Source: Pseudovibrio sp947494035
GTDB lineage: Bacteria; Pseudomonadota; Alphaproteobacteria; Rhizobiales; Stappiaceae
NCBI GenBank assembly: GCA_947494035.1
Contig: CANLTN010000017.1
Location: 1 to 64,000 of the forward strand
Length of the DNA: 64,000 nt
Reading direction: 5' to 3'
This document shows, in pieces, positions 54,616-63,827 of the stretch (its first letter is position 1; every line of letters starts with the position of its first letter). Under the pieces are notes generated by a model, which saw nothing but the letters and a program-made list of their open reading frames with translations, was not told the DNA's origin and did no database searches. The position numbers were made by a program, and so were the translations under genes.

Positions 54616-55472
54616 CTATATGCTCCCGCTCAACTCGTTCAGTAACCGCCCGCTCATGGCTCCGCGATTTTCTCTTGACCATGCGTTATTGGCCATCTTG
54701 AAGAACAATTGGAGACTGAACATTTGATGAGAAATACCCCAGAACAGTCAGGCAAAATTGGCTAGATTAGATATGCTTTGAAGAGATTGAATAGGCATAA
54801 GCAGAAGCCACAAACCGGCTCTGGGCATACAACCACGAACGACCCAACATGACCGTCGGCGGAGTAATACCCGCTACAAAACTAAAAATGGCGGCATAAC
54901 TCTCCTGGATTCCGGCAACTTGCAAATCTAGGGTATTGAAAATTGAATGAAGTAGTATTTTTGAATTAACATGAGAGTAACTATCAATTAAATAATAGAA
55001 ATACGAATATGTGGATAGTAAATCCGTATGATGCGTATTTTATACTAAGATTGGGCCATCTGAGCAATCATAACGACCTGTTCGCAGGCATTGATACTCT
55101 TGGTAGTGGTCAGTGAGACTCCGCTGTCTTACAAATGGGCTCGCCTCCAGCACAAGCTGAACTTAAAGTGTCGCATTGCGCCCGATTTTCCCAGTTCATA
55201 GCGTATTTTGCGGGTCTATGCTGCTAAATAGGCATGGTATTCTACCAGAGCGTCCTCTCACAGTTCTCTTCACCACTGCGCTAATAGTATGCGCGGGCAA
55301 CTGGGAGTTTCTACAGGGGGTGGAGAGGGATACCTCTAACCTGATAAGTATTAAAAATTTTGTCAAAGTTAAAATATCCATAGTGTCAATGTTATTGACG
55401 CGATTATTGCCCCGTAAATAAATCATCACTATGGCTTTCCTTTGGAACCAACAAGAATAAAGGAAAGTTCCA
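54616..55472. other. Long AT-rich gap before the lipoprotein array
   Basis: About 860 bases with only short frames of no recognisable family, such as LDHALLAILKNNWRLN near 54670. Given the remnants on both sides it probably consists of decayed DNA. The last 100 bases should hold the promoter of the lipoprotein array. Confidence 0.45.
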
Positions 55473-55667
55473 ATGACTAAGCTACATCTGTTAAAGACAA
55501 TTCCGGTTTTCATACTGCTGGTTCTGGCTGGTTGCTCGTCCAGTAATGTGGAAAATGACCTTGGTGCAGCTCAAGGTGAGCCAAATGAACCCGGTAACCA
55601 GTATGAGGTGCCGATTCATCCAGGGAATTCTCCGGTTAATCAACCTCCAAGTCCTAATAATCGGTGA
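55473..55667 (+). CDS. Tiny lipoprotein, array copy A1
   Basis: A 64-residue predicted lipoprotein: signal peptide with lipobox VLAGC (Cys21), then a short hydrophilic, Pro/Asn-rich tail containing GEPNEPGNQYEVPIH. The ribosome site aggaaagttcc before ATG is shared with copy A2 at 55886. Function unknown. It is the first unit of a tandem array of related short genes. Confidence 0.65.
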   Translation: MTKLHLLKTIPVFILLVLAGCSSSNVENDLGAAQGEPNEPGNQYEVPIHPGNSPVNQPPSPNNR

Positions 55668-55694
55668 TGATAGGATGAGTAAAGAACAGGCCTG

Positions 55695-55825
55695 ATGACC
55701 TAACTACATGGGTCAAAGGGAGTCCCAGTTCTCTTCCTATTGTATTGGTTGGTTGTATTTCGTTTGGTTTTGGTGAGGGTTCTCCTACAAGAACCCGAAC
55801 CAGCCAAAGCGACCAGTACAACTGA
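55695..55825 (+). pseudogene. Decayed lipoprotein, array copy B1
   Basis: The DNA from ATGAC at 55695 aligns well with the start of copy B2 at 56066: agtcccagttctcttcctat and ggttggttgtatt match its signal-peptide codons. Here the third codon is TAA and small indels break the frame. A lipobox-like IVLVGC is visible in a shifted frame ending at 55825. The leader aaagaacaggcctg corresponds to aaaggacaggcccg before B2. Confidence 0.55.
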
Positions 55826-55885
55826 GAAATTACGATGAAGTTCCATACCACCGGAGCTTGCGTATACGAATAATGGAAAGTTCCG

Positions 55886-56053
55886 ATGACGAGAGCACAT
55901 ATGTCAAAGATAGTTCCTATTTTCCTCCTATTGTTCCTGGCAGGTTGCATGTCAAATAGTGCTGACACCGACCAAGGTGAACCAAACGAGCCAGGTAACC
56001 AATATGAAGTTCCAATTCACCAGCCCCCAGGTAATCAGCCAGAAGGCGATTAA
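55886..56053 (+). CDS. Tiny lipoprotein, array copy A2
   Basis: A 55-residue lipoprotein: signal peptide with lipobox FLAGC, then a tail containing QGEPNEPGNQYEVPIHQPPG, nearly the same as the tail of copy A1. The upstream cgaataatggaaagttcc is also repeated. It is twelve bases before copy B2, so the two are probably co-transcribed. Confidence 0.65.
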   Translation: MTRAHMSKIVPIFLLLFLAGCMSNSADTDQGEPNEPGNQYEVPIHQPPGNQPEGD

Positions 56054-56065
56054 AGGACAGGCCCG

Positions 56066-56350
56066 ATGACAATCAATTATATGCCAAAGGTGGCTCCCGT
56101 TTTCTTCCTGTTGTTTTTGGCAGGTTGTATGTCGGGTGGTCAGAGCCAATTAAACGATCCTGCCGACTTAGCTACAACTGAAGAGTTAAACACCCGTCAA
56201 GTCACAGCCACCACTGTCTCTGGTGCAACGTGTACCGGCATCAGCGGGACGTTAACGTGCTCTGACGGCTCTACTGGCACATACACGGCTGCAGCCGGGT
56301 CCGTCACCGGAGTGACATCAAGCGGTGAACCCTTCTCCGGGACATATTGA
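56066..56350 (+). CDS. Small lipoprotein with CSDGSTG motif, array copy B2
   Basis: A 94-residue predicted lipoprotein with lipobox LFLAGC (Cys21). The C-terminal half (residues about 52-94: SGATCTGISGTLTCSDGSTG, later SVTGVTSSG and final SGTY) is clearly homologous to that of the lipoprotein at 28322, with both cysteines conserved. It ends the intact part of the array. Family and function are unknown. Confidence 0.7.
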   Translation: MTINYMPKVAPVFFLLFLAGCMSGGQSQLNDPADLATTEELNTRQVTATTVSGATCTGISGTLTCSDGSTGTYTAAAGSVTGVTSSGEPFSGTY

Positions 56351-56392
56351 GGCTGAACCTCAACTCAAAAACGAAATAGTGCTGTCACCGTT

Positions 56393-56641
56393 GTGGTGAT
56401 CTGCTCCCGTTTTATAAAAGGGCGGATGCCAGGCTTTGGCCTGATTGCATCAGCCCTTTTTTTGCCTGCTTTGCCTTGGCGACCTGCCTCAGCACGGCAA
56501 CAAAGCCTCAAGCCAAAATGGGGGATGAACACTCCGGTTTCAGTGGTTACACGCTCAGGTGCAATTGGTAACAGAGTAGGCGGTGCTGGGTCCGTAAGCG
56601 GAACGACAGCAAGAGGTGAAACCTTGTTTGGGACATATTAA
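56393..56641 (+). pseudogene. Degenerate C-terminus of a CSDGSTG-type lipoprotein
   Basis: The last 28 codons (from about 56556), RVGGAGSVSGTTARGETLFGTY and the residues before them, resemble the C-terminus of copy B2, but the cysteines and the signal peptide are absent. The first part of the frame is simply the terminator hairpin at 56416-56463. It is best read as a truncated extra copy. Confidence 0.45.
56416..56463 (+). terminator. Branched terminator of the lipoprotein array
   Basis: The arms aaaagggc (56416-56423) and gccctttt (56453-56460) pair, extended inward by atgc/gcat and by an apical caggc/gcctg hairpin, and are followed by T7. It closes the A2-B2 transcript. Confidence 0.75.
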
Positions 56642-56830
56642 GCCTCAGATTCCACAAGCTTATCGACCGTGCCCACAAACCAACACAATGATACACAACG
56701 GTACCTCACGTTTTTGCGTTCGGTATTCGCATTTGTTTGGAATATCGACCACCCCTGATCTTAGCGAATTGATCTGTAGGGTATTAGTCCTTGTTTCAAT
56801 TGCGCAGGTCAGGAGAAAGGCAAGTATTTT

Positions 56831-57748
56831 ATGGCAGCCAGCATCATTTTAAGTGTATCCGCCGGAGGTTCGCGTAAAACTGCAGCAACTGATCCAAAAA
56901 CGATCGCGGTAGTTACTCCTTATCTCGCCCAACCGGGAACCAGAATGTACATTGCAGGGCTCAAGGATGCCGCTACGCAATTGGGATGGCAGCTCGAGGT
57001 TACGGATACTGCTGGTGATGTTGATGCTGTTAATGACGCCATTGAACGCGCTATCACCAACAAGGTTGATGCCGTGGTCATCAACGTCGATCCCCATCTG
57101 ATCTCCCGAGGTCTTGAAGCTGCAGGCCGCGCAAACCTGCCTGTTGTCGGCATGGATAGTGGCACCCATCCCTTGTTGGTCACCAACGTCACCTCAAACG
57201 GCTTCGCCATGGCAGCAGAAAGCGCAGCTTACGTGGCCAATCGCATCAAGGGAGAGGGCAAGGTGATCATGCTTGTATATGATCACTTTCCCCCTGTCAG
57301 GAAAAGAGCAGCCATCGCGGATGCAGTGTTCGCAAGCTACCCGTCAATCGAAGTTATTGAGCGCATCACACCAGACATAAGCGATGGTGGTGTTGCTGAC
57401 ACCAAGGCTAAGATCTCGGAGATCCTCAAGGCCCATCCGCAACCGGGCAGCATCTCTGCAATTTGGGCTGGCTGGGACCAACCCGCACTGGGGGCCCTCC
57501 AAGCAATTGACGAGGCCGGCCGCACGGATGAAGGCATCGTAATTGTGGGGATGGATGGTACTGCGGAAGCTTTGCAGGCGATTAGATCCGGAAGCAATTT
57601 GGAAGCGACCATCACTCAGGATTTTAAAGGCATCGGCTTTACTACCGCAGCAGTTGTCTCAAAGGCCTTGTCAGGAGCGGAGGTTGGTGAGATTGAAATC
57701 TATCTTCCAGCTCAACTCGCGACTTGGTCCAGTCTGGGTGAAGGCTAA
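56831..57748 (+). CDS. Orphan sugar-type periplasmic-binding protein (RbsB-like fold)
   Basis: A 305-residue type I binding protein (Peripla_BP_4). Blocks include IAVVTPYLAQPGTRMYIAG near residue 24, AITNKVDAVVINVDPHLIS near 77, VVGMDSGTHPLLVTNVTSN near 110 and AIWAGWDQPALGAL near 215. The N-terminus is only weakly signal-like (short hydrophobic stretch, no basic start), although AGGAG lies before the ATG. No permease or ATPase gene is near. It ends overlapping the convergent Rrf2 gene by four bases. It could supply another transporter or sense a ligand. Confidence 0.72.
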   Translation: MAASIILSVSAGGSRKTAATDPKTIAVVTPYLAQPGTRMYIAGLKDAATQLGWQLEVTDTAGDVDAVNDAIERAITNKVDAVVINVDPHLISRGLEAAGRANLPVVGMDSGTHPLLVTNVTSNGFAMAAESAAYVANRIKGEGKVIMLVYDHFPPVRKRAAIADAVFASYPSIEVIERITPDISDGGVADTKAKISEILKAHPQPGSISAIWAGWDQPALGALQAIDEAGRTDEGIVIVGMDGTAEALQAIRSGSNLEATITQDFKGIGFTTAAVVSKALSGAEVGEIEIYLPAQLATWSSLGEG

Positions 57749-58206
57749 ACTTCCTTTTTTGCACCAATCTGCTGCTCTTTGAGCTCTTGTACCTTTTGGG
57801 CGTGCGGCAAAACAAGGTCAGCAACCGTTTGTTTGGTCAGCTCAGTGCGAAAGAACGCACTCGCATGGTCCAGCGCGCTATCGATCGCTTTATTGGCTGA
57901 TTGCTCAAGCAGGCAGCTTGTTGTGGTGTTTGACAAGCCCAGCGCAAATAGCCCCGGAGACCCAAGCGCCTCATAAACATCATAGAGCGTGATCTCCGTA
58001 AGCAGCTTGGCAAGACACCAGCCACCGCCATGGCCCTTCACCGACGTCACTATTCCAGCTTTCCTTAGCCCGCCCATGGTTCGGCGCACCAACGACGGAT
58101 TGGTCGCAAGCATCAGGCCAATTTGCTCAGATGTGATCGGGTCTTTGGCTTGCTCAAGATGTAATAACACATGAAGCATCCGCGCCAGACGATTGTCAGT
58201 TCTCAA
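57745..58206 (-). CDS. Rrf2-family transcriptional regulator
   Basis: A 153-residue regulator with a winged HTH: MLHVLLHLEQAKDPITSEQI, then GLMLATNPSLVRRTMGGLRK and the wing GIVTSVKGHGGGWCLAK. It lacks the three-cysteine iron-sulfur cluster region of IscR; only two scattered Cys (WCLA and SCLLEQ) are seen, so it resembles YwnA-like members. It is divergent from the MFS exporter and probably controls it. Confidence 0.83.
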   Translation of the reverse strand: MRTDNRLARMLHVLLHLEQAKDPITSEQIGLMLATNPSLVRRTMGGLRKAGIVTSVKGHGGGWCLAKLLTEITLYDVYEALGSPGLFALGLSNTTTSCLLEQSANKAIDSALDHASAFFRTELTKQTVADLVLPHAQKVQELKEQQIGAKKEV

Positions 58207-58297
58207 GCTCTTTCTCCATTTTCTGCCAGCCTACACATAAACGCCATTCGTTACAAACGAACATACGAGATATTGACATTCTGAATATGTAACTTAA

Positions 58298-58424
58298 AAA
58301 GTAACAAATTGACCAGAAATCTTCTGTCCGTCACCCGATGACAGCTGAGGGGAGCAATGTGGGCGGCACTGCATTGTCGTTTCGCAAGGTAAGGATGGTC
58401 CGATTGTATTAGGAATTGTTACTT
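58298..58424. promoter_or_regulatory. Inverted repeat elements in the rrf2-MFS promoter region
   Basis: The sequence aaagtaacaaatt (58298-58310) recurs in inverted form as aattgttactt (58414-58424). Both lie in the divergent region between the Rrf2 gene and the MFS gene and could be Rrf2 sites. Confidence 0.35.
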
Positions 58425-58450
58425 TAAAGGTATCATGAAAAGGGAAGTTG

Positions 58451-59905
58451 ATGACAACAAACAGTTTACACCTGAAGGGAAGGGGGCTTGGCAGAACTCT
58501 TGCTGTTGCAGCCCTGTTTCTAGCCGCCTTTATGAATCTGCTTGATGTGACAATCGTAAATCTGGCTCTGCCGGTTATTCAAAGTGAACTGAGGGCCACC
58601 CCCACACAGCTGGAATGGGTTCTGGTAATCTATGTGCTCGCTTTTGGCGCCGGATTGCTTCCATTTGGCCGGTTCGGGGACGCCTTTGGCCGCATGAAGC
58701 TTTTCTGCTGGGGCATCATCTTCTTCATCACAAGCTCGATCACCTGCGGGTTTGCCCAAAACATCGAAACCCTGATCGCAGCACGTGGCTTTCAGGGAGT
58801 GGCGGCAGCAATGATGGTGCCCCAAGTGCTTGCCATCGTGCACGTACTTTTTGAGCCGGAAGAGCGCGGAAAAATCATCGGGATTTTCGCTACCGTAAAT
58901 GGGCTTGGAGCAATTGTTGGCCCCATCCTTGGCGGAGCCATTGTTTCTGCTGATTTGGGCGGTTTAAGTTGGCGGCCGATCTTTCTAATTAACCTGCCAC
59001 TGGGTCTGCTCTCTTTGTTTGGTGCACTGGTCTTTTTGCCTAAGATGCCTGTGTTACACAAACAGGCGCTCGATTGGGTCGGCGCCTGTACATTTGCCAG
59101 CGTCATTCTCGGTATCACCTACCCGCTGGTGGAAGGTCGCGCTTTGGGCTGGCCTGTCTGGTGCTTTGTTATGCTGGTGTCTTCACTCCTGCTTGCTGTG
59201 TTCTTTGTGCGCTTACAATTAAAGCGTTCCCAGAAAAAACTGCCCCAGCTCATCCCAGTAAGCTTGTTGCGCGACAAAGCCTTTGTGACTGGCCTACTCG
59301 TCGTCGCCCTGTTTTTCTCCGGAATCTCAGGCGTTATGTTCATTTTGGCCATCTTCTTGCAATGGGGACACGGCTTCTCGCCACTACAAGCAGGTCTGGC
59401 CTCAGCCTTTCACCCCGTGGGTGTGATGGTTGCCTCCTCATTAACAGCCCGGTTAGGCGCCCGTTTTCTGGTCTCACGGCTTGTCGTCGGAGCTGCACTA
59501 CTGCTCATCGGCATGACATCGCTTCAACTGGTGATCCTCATATCCTCTGGCCCCTTCAGTGTATCGGATTTCATCGCCCCTCTGCTGACCATCGGAGCGG
59601 GAATGGGAACGGCGATCTCCGCTCTGTTTCAAAGTGTACTCCTGCGGGTCTCGGGGCCTGATGCGGGTGCAGGTTCCGGAATTTTGCAAACCTTCCAGCA
59701 ACTCGGCATCGCCCTTGGCATCACGATTGTTGGACAGATCTTCTTTGGCGTGCTCGGGCAGGCCGGTGATCCTGAAACTTTCAACAGCGCAGCCAGCAAG
59801 GCCCTGCTGTATTCAATCGGGGTCTACCTGCTACTGACACTCATGCATTTAGCAAGCCTGCGCAAAAGCCGGAGCTTGAGTACTGTGCCAAATGAACAGG
59901 GCTGA
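58451..59905 (+). CDS. MFS drug:H+ antiporter-2 family exporter
   Basis: A 484-residue polytopic membrane protein with about fourteen helices. The first-helix motif LLDVTIVNLALPVIQSEL and motif A GRFGDAFGRMKLF are typical of the DHA2 (EmrB/QacA) group, and the antiporter motif C region GLGAIVGPILGGAIV near residue 155 is present. The ATG at 58451 is preferred over an adjacent TTG. It is divergent from an Rrf2 regulator. Substrate unknown, probably a toxic small molecule. Confidence 0.87.
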   Translation: MTTNSLHLKGRGLGRTLAVAALFLAAFMNLLDVTIVNLALPVIQSELRATPTQLEWVLVIYVLAFGAGLLPFGRFGDAFGRMKLFCWGIIFFITSSITCGFAQNIETLIAARGFQGVAAAMMVPQVLAIVHVLFEPEERGKIIGIFATVNGLGAIVGPILGGAIVSADLGGLSWRPIFLINLPLGLLSLFGALVFLPKMPVLHKQALDWVGACTFASVILGITYPLVEGRALGWPVWCFVMLVSSLLLAVFFVRLQLKRSQKKLPQLIPVSLLRDKAFVTGLLVVALFFSGISGVMFILAIFLQWGHGFSPLQAGLASAFHPVGVMVASSLTARLGARFLVSRLVVGAALLLIGMTSLQLVILISSGPFSVSDFIAPLLTIGAGMGTAISALFQSVLLRVSGPDAGAGSGILQTFQQLGIALGITIVGQIFFGVLGQAGDPETFNSAASKALLYSIGVYLLLTLMHLASLRKSRSLSTVPNEQG

Positions 59906-60369
59906 TCCCCCAGCACAGCAGCTTACAACGAAATATGGCCCCATGATCACAACAATAGGAGTGAGACATGGGGCAGAAGACCAAGGTTGTGAGTGCAGGT
60001 GCAGAGCGGGAGGTCAAAGATCTCCGGTGCAAGACCCGCAAAAGCAATTCCACTGAAGACAAGATCCGAATTGTGCTTGCTGGGTTACGCGGCGAGGATG
60101 TCTTCTTAAGGTATTTTCCTGTTCTTGGCTTCATACCAGTTCCAGCCGCCAAATCCACTTAAATTGCCGGTCTAAAGTTCCCGATCCTGCTGTCTCTTGC
60201 CTCGCAAACGCTTGTGTAAGCCTTGAGATAGACTTCTTCGTATTTGATGGTACGCCAGAAGACGCTCCACAAATACACTCCAGTCTTCAAAAAAGAATTT
60301 TGTTCAATGTCCTATACTGACGCTCAGAGCAGGCCCATTGTTAGAATTACATGAGATGCGAGTAATCGG
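59906..60369. other. Gap holding only an IS3 remnant
   Basis: About 460 bases. Apart from the orfA remnant at 59968 there is no gene; the last 200 bases should hold the promoter of the following peptide-binding protein. Confidence 0.4.
59968..60162 (+). pseudogene. Truncated IS3-type transposase OrfA remnant
   Basis: The frame starts MGQKTKVVSAGAEREVKDL and contains CKTRKSNSTEDKIRIVLAGL then RGED. It matches the usual N-terminal helix-turn-helix of IS3-family OrfA proteins (RKxYSAEEKIRIVLxGLRGEDSIAELC). After RGED the similarity stops abruptly and the reading frame runs into unrelated sequence to 60162. The rest of the element, including orfB, is absent, so it is a dead fragment marking an old insertion or deletion. 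Confidence 0.62.
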
Positions 60370-62199
60370 ATGACGTTTTTACGTTTTGGTATATATACTC
60401 TGGCGTTGGTGACAGCAGCTCAAATTGCTCTACCTGCGGTAGCGGATGATGAGCTCTCGTGGCAACACGCATTCTCCATGTACGGCGAACCTGCACTTAG
60501 CGAAGGTTTCACCCATCTTCCCTACGCTAACCCCGATGCACCAAAAGGAGGACGTATAACACTTGGCGTTCAAGGCACCTTCGACAGCCTCAACCAATTT
60601 GCACTAAAAGGAGCTTTTACTTCGACCCGCGGCATGCAAGAGCGGGTTATGGGAAGCAATATTTTTGAAAGTCTTCTGCTGCAATCCTCTGACGAACCTT
60701 GGTCCGTTTATGCGCACCTGGCAAAAGCCGTTCGAATGCCCGAGGAACGGGACTGGATCGAGTTTCGGCTGAACCCAGCAGCAAGATTTTCTGATGGAAC
60801 GCCGGTTACTGTAGATGACGTGATATTTTCAATTGAGATCATTCGCGACAAAGGCCGCCTGCCTTATTCAGAATGGTACGGCAAGGTAACTCAGTTTGAA
60901 AAGACCGGCGAAAACTCGGTTAAGTTCCACTTTGCTGATGGAAGTGATCGCAAGCTTCCCTTTCTCATTGCAACAGCTCCCATCTTTTCCAAAGCTGGCA
61001 CAGATGTGGAGGCATATGGGCAAAGTACCTTGGTTCCTCCAGTTGCCTCAGGTCCCTATACTTTTTCGGTAATAGAACCTGGGCGGCGGGTCATTTACAG
61101 AAAGAACCCTGACTATTGGGCGGAAGATCTGCCGGTGAAAGTCGGCTTCAGCAATTTTGATGAGGTGGTAATTGATTATTACCGCGATCAAAACGCGCTC
61201 GTAGAAGCCTTCAAAAAGGGTGACGTCGATGCGCTCGCATTCGGCAACCCGACACAATGGGAAACAGGATTTGACTTTCCTGCCTTTAACGAGGGCAAAG
61301 TTGTCAAAGAGACTTTCGAAAAACATACGCCTGTTTCGATGGTCGGCATTGCCTTTAATACGCGCCAGCCACAATTTCAGGACAAAAGAGTGCGCAAAGC
61401 TCTGGGAATGCTGCTCGATTTCAACTTCATAAATCGCAGTATTTTCCGCGGCCAATACGTGAGAACCGCTGGATACTGGGATAACTCGGATTTATCCTCC
61501 ATCGGCAATCCGGCCTCTGAGAAAGAGCTGGAACTTCTAAAGCCATTTAGCGGCGTTGTTGAGGAAGACGTTCTAAATGGCACGTGGCGTCCTGCAGAAA
61601 CAGATGGCTCCGGGCGCAATCGCGACAATTTAGTGACGGCACTCCAACTCATGAATGAAGCCGGATACGAGCTGGACGGGAATAAACTGATCAATCAGCA
61701 AACGGGCGAGCAACTTAGCTTTGAACTCACGGTTCGTAGCCAAGACGAAGAGCGTATCGGCTTGGCTTTGCAACGGTCAATGAACCTGATCGGGGTTAGT
61801 ATGAGTATTCGCCTTGTGGATGCCGCCCAGTTTGAAGAGCGGCGGCTTAATTTTGACTTCCATACGCTATTTAACGGTTGGGGCGCAGCATTGACACCGG
61901 GAGCAGAACAGACCTCCCGTTGGTCATCAACGGTAGCTGATGTCAAAGGGTCGCGAAACTTCGTTGGTGCCAAAGAGCCTGCAATAGACTCCCTCATAGA
62001 AACGATGATCGCCGCACGCACGCGAGAAGACCTCATTACGGCAGTGCGCGCTTATGACCGTGTGCTGATATCAGGGTTTTATGTAATTCCGCTTTACCAC
62101 CCACCAGCTCAACAACTTGCACACTGGGTACGAGTGAGCCGTCCAGACGCAATTCCTTTGTTTGGATATCAGTTCGACAATTGGTGGGCGGTGGATTAA
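60370..62199 (+). CDS. Peptide ABC transporter substrate-binding protein (YejA-like, family 5)
   Basis: A 609-residue periplasmic protein with a signal peptide (FGIYTLALVTAAQIALPAVA). The start of the mature part, HAFSMYGEPALSEGFTHLPY and NPDAPKGGRITLGVQGTFDS, and later RFSDGTPVTVDDVIFSIE are diagnostic of YejA-type receptors, which import oligopeptides such as microcin C. The permease and ATPase genes yejBEF are not in the window. A following intergenic gap of about 220 bases separates it from the symporter gene. Confidence 0.88.
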   Translation: MTFLRFGIYTLALVTAAQIALPAVADDELSWQHAFSMYGEPALSEGFTHLPYANPDAPKGGRITLGVQGTFDSLNQFALKGAFTSTRGMQERVMGSNIFESLLLQSSDEPWSVYAHLAKAVRMPEERDWIEFRLNPAARFSDGTPVTVDDVIFSIEIIRDKGRLPYSEWYGKVTQFEKTGENSVKFHFADGSDRKLPFLIATAPIFSKAGTDVEAYGQSTLVPPVASGPYTFSVIEPGRRVIYRKNPDYWAEDLPVKVGFSNFDEVVIDYYRDQNALVEAFKKGDVDALAFGNPTQWETGFDFPAFNEGKVVKETFEKHTPVSMVGIAFNTRQPQFQDKRVRKALGMLLDFNFINRSIFRGQYVRTAGYWDNSDLSSIGNPASEKELELLKPFSGVVEEDVLNGTWRPAETDGSGRNRDNLVTALQLMNEAGYELDGNKLINQQTGEQLSFELTVRSQDEERIGLALQRSMNLIGVSMSIRLVDAAQFEERRLNFDFHTLFNGWGAALTPGAEQTSRWSSTVADVKGSRNFVGAKEPAIDSLIETMIAARTREDLITAVRAYDRVLISGFYVIPLYHPPAQQLAHWVRVSRPDAIPLFGYQFDNWWAVD

Positions 62200-62417
62200 C
62201 GGCGCTATCACGTCAACTGGAGTATGGCGATGATAGTTTGATCGAGGTACGCTTTAGGCGTCGATGACAACGCTAACCTCAAAAGATACGACAAATAATT
62301 TGGGGTGGATTTCTGCCAAGAAAATACAAAGTGACCTAGCGTTATCAATAGGCTATTGACTAATGCCGCTTCTAACGATATCTGTGCCACCTTTAATTTC
62401 CCCTAAGGAATTGGTGC

Positions 62418-63827
62418 ATGCTTCAGGAAACGGTAGATATTGTAATTGTTGGAGGTTACCTGTCTCTAATTCTGATTATTGGTTTATGGTGTAGTAAAGA
62501 TATTAACGGCTTTAAACAGTATGCAACTGCGAGCGGCGGTGTCGGTCCCTTAATCATTTTCGCAACCATGTCAGCCTCTTTCATTGGAGGAGGCTTTTCA
62601 AACGGCAATGCAGAAAAAGTATTCTTGTTTGGTATTGCAAATATCGTTTGTATCTGGGGGTTTAGCCTAAAAGAGATCCTTCAGGCCCGTTACATAGCCC
62701 CCAGAATGAAGTACTTCCCCAACGCTATTTCTATAGGCGACATATTGGCCCCTGCCTACGGCAAAACCGGTCGCATAGTTGGTGGCATAGGCGGCATTCT
62801 TTTGTGCTGCGGTATTGTTGGCGCTCAGGTGGGTGCAATCGGAATTGTCTTCAATGTACTCTTTGGGTTGGACAGAATTGTAGGTATTGCGATTGGCTGC
62901 AGTATCGTCATCCTTTACACCACAATGGGCGGTATGCGCGCGGTAATCTACACCGATATTGCTCAGTTTATAATGCTCGCCATTGGTATGCCCCTTACCC
63001 TTTTATTTGGTATTTATTATGCGGGCGGTATAGAGGCAATCTACCACAGTGTACCTGCAGATCATCTTAGTTTACCCGGACCGGAATTTGGTTGGTTTGG
63101 TCTGATTGGCCTCATCCTCGTATTTATGGTCGGAGAGACATTAATACCACCTTTGATTCAACGACTTCTTGCAGCACGCACTCCAGAGGACGCCGCAAAG
63201 GGCAGCCTTTATTCAGGAGTGTTTTCCATATTCTTTTTCGCGATAACAGGGCTAATCGGCCTTGTGGCACTTACGATCGATCCCACCATAGCTCCTGAAA
63301 ATGCGATGGCATTTGTTGTAACAACCGCACTGCCGCCAGTCATAAAAGGATTGGTAATTGCAGGAATGATATCGATTGTAATGTCCTCGGCAGATTCCTA
63401 TCTCAATGCAGCGAGTACTACATTTGTGAACGATGTAATGAGCCCCATATGGATGCGGCCAATAAGCGACATAAATTTGCTCTTTATTGCAAAAACGGTA
63501 ACGCTAGTGATTGGGATAACATCTATCCTCTTTGCGATAATGATCGAAAGCGTACTAGATATACTGCTTTACGCCTATAATTTCTGGGCACCCATGGTTC
63601 TTGTACCTCTCGTAGCAGCAATATTCGGCTTAAAACGCGGCCCTTTGGCATTTCTGACTGGTGCAATAGCTGGTATTTGTGCAACGACCATTTGGTCAAC
63701 AGTTCTAGGTGATCCTGGAAGCTTTCCGGGTAGCGTCGTAGGCCTGTTTGTAAATCTTACAGTCTTCTGCCTGACCCCTAGAACGCATGTCGCAGGTTCC
63801 GAGCCCGCAGTTGAACCCGCAGAATGA
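62418..63827 (+). CDS. Sodium:solute symporter family protein
   Basis: A 469-residue SSS-family transporter with about thirteen membrane segments. The core blocks SASFIGGGFSNGNAEKVFLFG near residue 55, YTTMGGMRAVIYTDIAQFIM near 170 and GMISIVMSSADSYLNAASTTFVNDV near 315 match the sodium-binding helices of the PutP/PanF-like fold. An AAGGA lies before the ATG. Substrate unknown; no partner gene follows in the window. Confidence 0.85.
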   Translation: MLQETVDIVIVGGYLSLILIIGLWCSKDINGFKQYATASGGVGPLIIFATMSASFIGGGFSNGNAEKVFLFGIANIVCIWGFSLKEILQARYIAPRMKYFPNAISIGDILAPAYGKTGRIVGGIGGILLCCGIVGAQVGAIGIVFNVLFGLDRIVGIAIGCSIVILYTTMGGMRAVIYTDIAQFIMLAIGMPLTLLFGIYYAGGIEAIYHSVPADHLSLPGPEFGWFGLIGLILVFMVGETLIPPLIQRLLAARTPEDAAKGSLYSGVFSIFFFAITGLIGLVALTIDPTIAPENAMAFVVTTALPPVIKGLVIAGMISIVMSSADSYLNAASTTFVNDVMSPIWMRPISDINLLFIAKTVTLVIGITSILFAIMIESVLDILLYAYNFWAPMVLVPLVAAIFGLKRGPLAFLTGAIAGICATTIWSTVLGDPGSFPGSVVGLFVNLTVFCLTPRTHVAGSEPAVEPAE

